Positions 58,156 through 64,000 of a DNA stretch of 64,000 nucleotides are shown in pieces; the first letter of the stretch is position 1, and every line of letters starts with the position of its first letter. A program made the position numbers and the translations under genes. The DNA is taken from positions 3,001,363 through 3,065,362 of the forward strand of contig NW_020194685.1 of NCBI RefSeq assembly GCF_002865645.1, given 5' to 3'. A model generated the notes under the pieces. It was given only the letters and a program-made list of their open reading frames with translations. It did no database searches and had not been told where the DNA came from. This stretch comes from Hyaloscypha bicolor E (taxonomy: Eukaryota > Ascomycota > Leotiomycetes > Helotiales > Hyaloscyphaceae).

Positions 58156-59805
58156 ATGGCGCCATTCGACTGTGCTGAGTACAATGAGTTTATTGCATAT
58201 CTTTATCGGAATTCATTGCAGGCCCGAGGAATCGACAACTGCCTGAGTCTTCCACGAATGCTCTTCACATGCCAGTCTTTTGGTGGGAACGCTTTTGACC
58301 TTCGCCGGAGGAAGCTGATGGAGCAGCTGATTGATCGTTTGGTCAAAGTTAGTACTCAAAACCGTAGACTGTATCTGAGGCTCAATAAATATAGGACAGC
58401 ATGATTACTGTTCATGCCGATCCTGCTAGGGAAGGAAGGACTCTGTATAAGTGGGAAACATCGTTCTACTCTCGTGTAAATGATATTCTAAAGCCACGAA
58501 ATTCGGGGTCTAGAACTGGTTGGGTGCATTTGTTTTTGCATGAAGTTTCTGATACTCACCCATCCGTTCAAAATGCGATGGAACACCTCGAACTGTTCCT
58601 CAACACGCGATCACAGGTCGACAAATGGTCTCAAACACCCCATTCGACACGTGCACAACAACGCTCTCCACCACTCTTTTCCATATCTACAACCCCAGTT
58701 ATAGACAAGGTGGGCCCGGGCTTGGACATTGCATTTAACTGCTTCCTCACTGACAATGTTTGCAGCAACAAGAGCGACCCTTCCTTGCAGCCAGCCCTGC
58801 TACACCTCGAAGCTCCTTGAAACGACCAAGATCACGCAGTGACGCAAGTAGCGCTCCATCATCTGCAACTCGTCCAGTCCCGCACGACGGTCAACTCCTT
58901 CGTCGAGCCCTCAATCATGCCAATCGCTCGTTCTCGAGAGCAGTGATCGATCGAAAAGACTTCGAATAGATGATACGATCGTGGTTGAAACCCACGAAAA
59001 GGAAAACGAGGGCGAACATCGATCTGAGAATTTGGACGATAGGGATAAGGGAGATGAGGACCAGGACCACACTTTACTGGATCATATCCTCAGCAGACTA
59101 CAACCAATCCCAAAACTGCAGACGATCTCTGAGCTGCTTCAGGACGAAATGGACACCATGTCAAGAAACTACAGGTCTCAGGATACACGCATTAAATCTC
59201 TGGAAACGGACTTGCGGACAATCGATGAGAGACATGTGCTCGGATTAGACAACTTGCATGGAAACTACACTTCACAGAATGAACGCGTCAAGTCTTTGGA
59301 AAGAGCAAGGGAGACCCAGTCGGATGTACTCTCGAAGACTGAAGGATCCCTCGCCAAGGTAGAAGCCAAACTGATAGCCGTCGAAGAACGGGTTTCCAAG
59401 GAAATCTCTAACATGAGGATCGACAGGCAAAGCCAGAATCTGGATGCTTCAGCGGGGAAGTCAGGTTCGTACGACAAGATCAAAGCAAGATGCCGAAAAG
59501 TCGAGGAACGGCTGATGACCTTGGACCAACGTACAACGGCGGAACGAAGTCTATATCGGCTTCTCGACAGCAACACGAAATATACACGAGAGTTAAACGA
59601 CGGGGTGAATACTTGGAAAAAACAGTGCGACAAGGAATACTCGGAGGCCAAGCTTCTCAAGGAGCAAGTGCAGACGCTGGAGGAGCGTTCATCAGCAATG
59701 GAGAAAATGATTCGAGATCAGCAGGGTCTGATTGTGGAATTGGCTTCTCAGCTTCGTGTTCAACGGACCAGCAAGATACCAGAAGCCTCAATTGGGGACT
59801 TCTGA
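58156..59805 (+). CDS. Winged-helix-like / coiled-coil protein (family member C)
   Basis: Four exons, all phase 0: 58156-58347, 58395-58709, 58766-58876 and 58939-59805. Introns: 47 nt (GTTAGT...ATATAG), 56 nt (GTGGGC...TTTGCAG) and 62 nt (GTCCCG...TCTCGAG). 494 aa. Exon 1 is 192 nt, the same as in the gene at 60426. Residues 1-100 (YNEFIAYLYRNSLQARGIDN ... LMEQLIDRLVK|DSMITVHADP ... TLYKWETSF) match the N-terminal fold of that gene and of the one at 18.6-21.4 kb. A Ser/Pro-rich basic linker (SLKRPRSRSD, SSDRSKRLRIDD) follows, then a coiled coil over most of exon 4 (EDQDHTLLDHILSRL onward). No CCHH finger is visible. The third intron is weakly supported by its splice signals but removes a frame change cleanly. 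Function unknown. Confidence 0.75.
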
Positions 59806-60425
59806 CAACGCTGATTCAACTTGTAGTACACCTTAATCTGGCAAACGAAGGGCAGTTTCCGATCTGCTCACGTCAAATCCGGACCTCTTCTTCTTTTGAT
59901 ACCCAGGGTTATGGCTATATGGATAAGATGTTGAGCGTGGCGTCACCGCCTTTTTGTCTGGACGTTGGGAACTTGGATGCATTGGGGTTTGGGTTCAAAG
60001 TGGATCAGAATTGTAGCAATATCCTAGTAGTAATGCTCTAAAAGGCACTCAATCTGTATATGAAATCTTGGCCGAAACTTCTGCGGTGTCTTGAATGTCG
60101 GTGAATGTTTCGTTCATGAAAAGGGGACAAGCTTCTATTTACATGCGGGGCCCGGGTAGATTTAGAAAAAGCAACGACCATGTCTCTTTCAAGAAGACTG
60201 CACCACAAATAAATAAAAGCGTCTTGACATTACTGACAGCATGGAAAAACACAAGACCTCTAACTAGAATTCGAATGCCTTCACGATTGTCGCGTTATCA
60301 CGTGCACTTACGAGTAACATGATCCGCGTCGAGCTAGGCAATCCTTAACCGCGTTTGTTAATCTGCCTCATCTTCGTCTCAATCTCCCAGCCTCTTGGCC
60401 TCCAGCAAACGGCAGAAGAAGCACA
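59806..60425. promoter_or_regulatory. Intergenic between tandem family members C and D
   Basis: Contains ATCACGTGCAC with CACGTG at 60299-60304, about 125 bp upstream of the next ATG. No other feature supported. Confidence 0.5.
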
Positions 60426-63400
60426 ATGGTTTGCGAGGAGTACCTCGACGTGATAAACGTCGTCGTTCGTGACGCATACTTCTACACCTACCCACGCACG
60501 ATCTCAGCGGAGGCATATATAAAACCGTTAGGACGTCATGGAGCACCAGGTCCGTCCTACGATGAAGTCTGGAGGCAACAGGTAATGGAACGGGCATTCA
60601 AACGCATGGTGAACAAGGTAGCTATTTTCTGGCGTTTGAACGGGTTGGAATACTGATTTGTGGACTCAGGACAAGATATTGGTGTGTAATCAATCGAAGT
60701 GGGAGCTGCATCCGGATTTCGACGCCAAACGATTCTTCAAGGTCCGGGACAGTGTACAATGGGTCTCGCAGATCTACTCGACTGGTACACCGGATCAACA
60801 TCGATCCAGGGTAGCTCTGCAGAGTCTCGAAAGTTTCCTGGACTCCGACCTTGGTCCCATCGGTGGCAAGCAGTTGATCAAGCTCTTTGGACGTTCTGCA
60901 GGTGAAGAATATGACTCTTTGCAGATTGAAGACAAGACGGTTGTCAAACTAGAGGTGAGGAATGATCGTCGTCTGGATATTTGAGACAATTTGCTGAAGA
61001 TTTTAGCCGGCAACCGAACTCATGGATCTGACTCAGACAAACGCGACCTCTGGAACAAAACGAAAGAAAATAAATATTGGGGAAGCTGGCAGCGATGGAC
61101 ATAATTCGAGCGGACCGGAGCCCTCGAGCCCGATACCATTGATTACACCATTGTCAAGTCCTCCATCATTACGTCCTGCCCGGTCTTCGTTCGACACGAA
61201 CAAGCCATCGAACACAACTGAGACAATAATAGAGAAATCGGGAGAGGAAAGACATACGGATGAACCAGAGATACAAGCAATCGAAAAACCGAGCGGAGAA
61301 CCACGCGTGATGGCACAACCTGGCAGCACCACAGTCGAGACATTAAGACGCGCAGCGCATGTTGGTGGTACACAACCCAGGAAAACTGGAGTTGAGAACT
61401 CGAGACAAGAAGCATCTGGGGTTATACGAGCGGGGGCGTCAATACTGGAAAAGTCGACGCAAAATGTACGTGTGGAAGCACAGCCCGGACGTTCAATCAA
61501 TCACCCGAGGCAAGAACCATGCATTGTTACACAATCGGCAAGCACATCTGGAGGGACGCAACCCGTGACTGGGAGAAGTGGACTAGAGAATTTGGTACTC
61601 CTTCCCGCTTTGCCCTCTCTCTAGAAGGGAATTCTAACTTCAAATAGCTATCAAAGTACCCGTGGCTTGTATCTGCCCCAAAAAGAATACAAGAAAAATT
61701 CCCCCAGGACAGCTTCGAACTTGTTGTCAGCGAAGGCACCCTGAAATTCAAATGTCACGATTGCCCTGCGAATCTCTACAAAGCAATCTACGCCGATCGA
61801 AAAATCTGTAACTTCGAGGCTCACCTCAGAACTCCACTCCATAGGCGAAATGTTGCAGCACGACTAGGCGGTGCGACTCCAGTGGCTGGACAAGCATCGC
61901 CGGCCACGAGCAGGCAGAGTATGAATTCACGAGCCAGCGGGTTGCCTCCAGTTGTCCAACAGCCTTCACCCGCGCTTCAAAGGCAGGATGCCATTACACG
62001 ACCCAAGCAGAAATCCTCATTGGCTCAACAAGCATCAATGTATGACGACTACGAGGAGGACTTAGATGCGGAGAGCACAAACGAGAGCAGAAGCTTGATA
62101 ATAATCTTCCCAACCGAACGTCTTCTCAACGCTGCCAACCCACGTTCACACGCTCGTCTTTCGGAGCCATCACGATCTCGACCTGACGTTTCGGGAATTG
62201 AAGACCGAACAAAAAGACGTCGACTGGAATACGAAGAGTATTCGTGTTCGACCAACCCACACACGGCCAAAGCCCGAGCCCGCGTTGCCAACCTGGAGCC
62301 CTGCAACAAGCAGTACCAGCCTGGTAAAGCAAACGACACGAAGATAGCAAGATGTCACGTCGAGAATATTGTTAAGCGCTCCGAAGCACATCAACGTGCT
62401 AGTTCGGCTGAGCAGCCTGCCTTGGTGGAGCAAGGTAGGAATGAATATGTTAATGCTCGTTATGCTCGCCGTTCGGAGGATGCTCGTGATTTGTCGGCAA
62501 TTGGCAGGCGCAAGTCAGGGAAAGACGCGGAGACTAGTTCTCAGGGAGGCGACAACAGACTTACCAAGGAATGGGGGGTTTCAGCCACGTCCGCAACCAG
62601 AGGGAGTAATATGAGAACCTCAACACATACGGATATTGCAGCAGGGCGCAAAAGGCGCGCGACGGGAGAGACACAGGTTGATGGCGGAGCAGCTGATAAA
62701 GCTGATTTTGGCACGGTGTTGAGTAAATATCGGGTCTCGGGGGCATCAGAGGACCTGGCAGCATCTCGGGCTGAAGAGGGGGCTCTCAGAGCGCGCTTTG
62801 GCTACCAGAAGTCTCACGCCTCAGACGACAACACCGAGTCAAGAAAGCACGCCGGAATGGACCCCGAGGACCTTATCGATGCCTCAGAGGCATCAAGGCC
62901 TGGTGGTATGAGTGAGAAAGCTGCCTCACTCTCCAGCCTGCTGTCTCTTCTCGAGAAGCGCACAGATACCCAACGACAAAACTTCACAGCCGCCCACCAG
63001 CTCCAAGTCAGCACAAGTGAGGAAATCGCGCTCCTGCGAACGATTTCTAACCGCCACGACGAAGAGGTTGAGGCGTTCAAGCATTCCATTAAACGCGAAA
63101 AGGAGTGGCGAAAGTACCTGGATAAACTTACGAAGGAGCACAAAACGAGGATCGCGCAACTTGAGGCCAAGCTAAGCCGCGAGAGGGAGGATAAGCAGAA
63201 CTTCAAGATGGCGACGGAAGGACGGGTTGATGCGCTGCTGAAGCATCATCAGGAAGGCTCAGAGAAGATATTGGGGAAGATGGGCGCGTTGGAAAAGATG
63301 GTGGAGAAGCAGAGTGCGCAGATTTCGTACCTGATGCGACCTGTTCCGGTGGAGAGTGAGGGGTGTGAGAAGCCTAAAAGTCAGGCGAAGAGTACGTGGG

Positions 63401-63444
63401 TGGATTTGGAGCCTGCATTTGTTGATGGGTGGAATACGCATTGA
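60426..63444 (+). CDS. Winged-helix-like / CCHH finger / coiled-coil protein (family member D)
   Basis: Four exons, all phase 0: 60426-60617, 60670-60954, 61007-61594 and 61648-63444; introns of 52, 52 and 53 nt; 953 aa. Residues 1-90 (YLDVINVVVRDAYFYTYPRT ... VMERAFKRMVNK|DKILVCNQ ... WELHPDFDAKRF) match the N-terminus of the neighbouring and 18.6-kb genes. Exon 3 is a Ser/Pro/Glu-rich linker with NLS-like GTKRKKIN. Exon 4 opens LSKYPWLVSAPKRIQEKF, then a finger: C391-x2-C394-x19-H414-x5-H420 (CHDCPAN ... EAHLRTPLH). Long low-complexity charged sequence follows, with KRRATGETQ, and a coiled coil near residues 790-920 (SLSSLLSLLEKRTDTQRQNF onward). A nuclear nucleic-acid-binding scaffold is inferred. 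Confidence 0.85.
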
Positions 63445-64000
63445 GATATGGAGCATCTGGCACAGGTTTTGCTTCGAGTGAGTTTTAGTGGACTGTTCGG
63501 CCAGCGACGTTGAAGTCTGCGCTCGGTACGACACCCTGGTAGGGCATGGGCACATATACTGTTAATAATAAGCATAGCAGCTAATGTAAATGGCCGGGCA
63601 CTTTCAAGTCTCAGTTCGCGTAGTGGAAGATTCCATGGTATTTTCTTTCACTTCTCCATCGATTCTGTCTTCCATCGCCAGCGCCCTCCCAAGATCAGGG
63701 ATGCGTCCAACGGTTACTTGGCGCGATTGCTGGAGGCAAACGAACATAAAGGGCTAAGTCGATATCAGTATCATAATAGGCCCAATCAACATGCAAGGGC
63801 GGGTCCCGTTTTTCGGAATATGAATATCTGTCTGTGTCCATTGTTGTCCTCGCAAAATACCACTTCTTGGAGCAACTAACTGCAAGTGATCGGATTTATG
63901 CTCCGCAAGCTCGGTAATCCATTTATAAGAGTGTGGATCCATCTCTTTTACAAACTGTCTCCGTCCAACCTTGTCAATTACCCCTTTATTCACAGAATAG
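63445..64000. other. Right edge; possible partial ORF
   Basis: A minus-strand frame runs in from the window edge (63993-63754; first ATG 63942, MDPHSYKWITELAEHKSDHL). It may be the 3' part of a gene outside the window; no family recognised. Confidence 0.25.

Noticed and set aside
58840..58985. Apparent frameshift in family member C
   Set aside because: A phase-0 intron at 58877-58938 joins the frames; all other introns of this gene and of its neighbour are also phase 0.

Overview
This window looks like the nuclear genome of a filamentous ascomycete, probably a leotiomycete-like member of Pezizomycotina. The lineage is inferred from gene families, not from any phylogeny. Genes are split by short introns (about 42-107 nt) with GTRNGT-like donors, CTAAC/CTNAN branch points and YAG acceptors. 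HET-domain proteins, 2EXR, DUF6594, bZIP-DUF3425 and GH16-WSC families are present. Decayed transposons sit in AT-rich stretches of the kind left by repeat-induced point mutation.

Layout. 0-9 kb: a 2EXR protein, a two-exon HET protein, then a repeat-rich patch with a probable LTR, a truncated NLR/STAND N-terminus and an AT-rich element bounded by inverted repeats. 9-18 kb: an unrecognised three-exon gene, then housekeeping genes: SNU23 and DPH5 (divergent), a conserved MPTFLVHGFRW-type protein, a DUF6594 membrane protein and a hemerythrin-like protein. 18.6-21.4 kb: a large protein with a winged-helix-like N-terminus, a CCHH finger and a long coiled coil. 22-25 kb: a decayed membrane-protein gene and a secreted phytase-type esterase. 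26-28.5 kb: a Copia remnant and a ruined peptide transporter. 29-36 kb: an alpha/beta hydrolase with an internal stop, a kappa-class GST ending in SKL, an acyl-CoA ligase and a bZIP regulator, possibly a small peroxisomal catabolic cluster. 36-45 kb: a BTB protein, a GH16-WSC glucanase, PPM1 and a SUN-family wall protein. 45-55 kb: gene-poor, with a hAT-like element carrying an 8-bp target duplication, repeat fragments, an unrecognised Cys/His-motif protein and a HET remnant. 55-64 kb: a second HET protein, then two tandem genes homologous to the 18.6-21.4 kb gene.

The most unusual content is that three-member family. The N-terminal region ending in an R-(M/L)-V motif, two intron positions, the finger spacing and a promoter CACGTG site are shared between members. 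I do not recognise the family. It lies among HET, NLR-like and DUF6594 genes, which fits a self/non-self or chromatin role, but that is speculation.

Splice sites were assigned by eye from reading frame, splice signals and family conservation. Many apparent open frames on the opposite strand of real genes were discarded.
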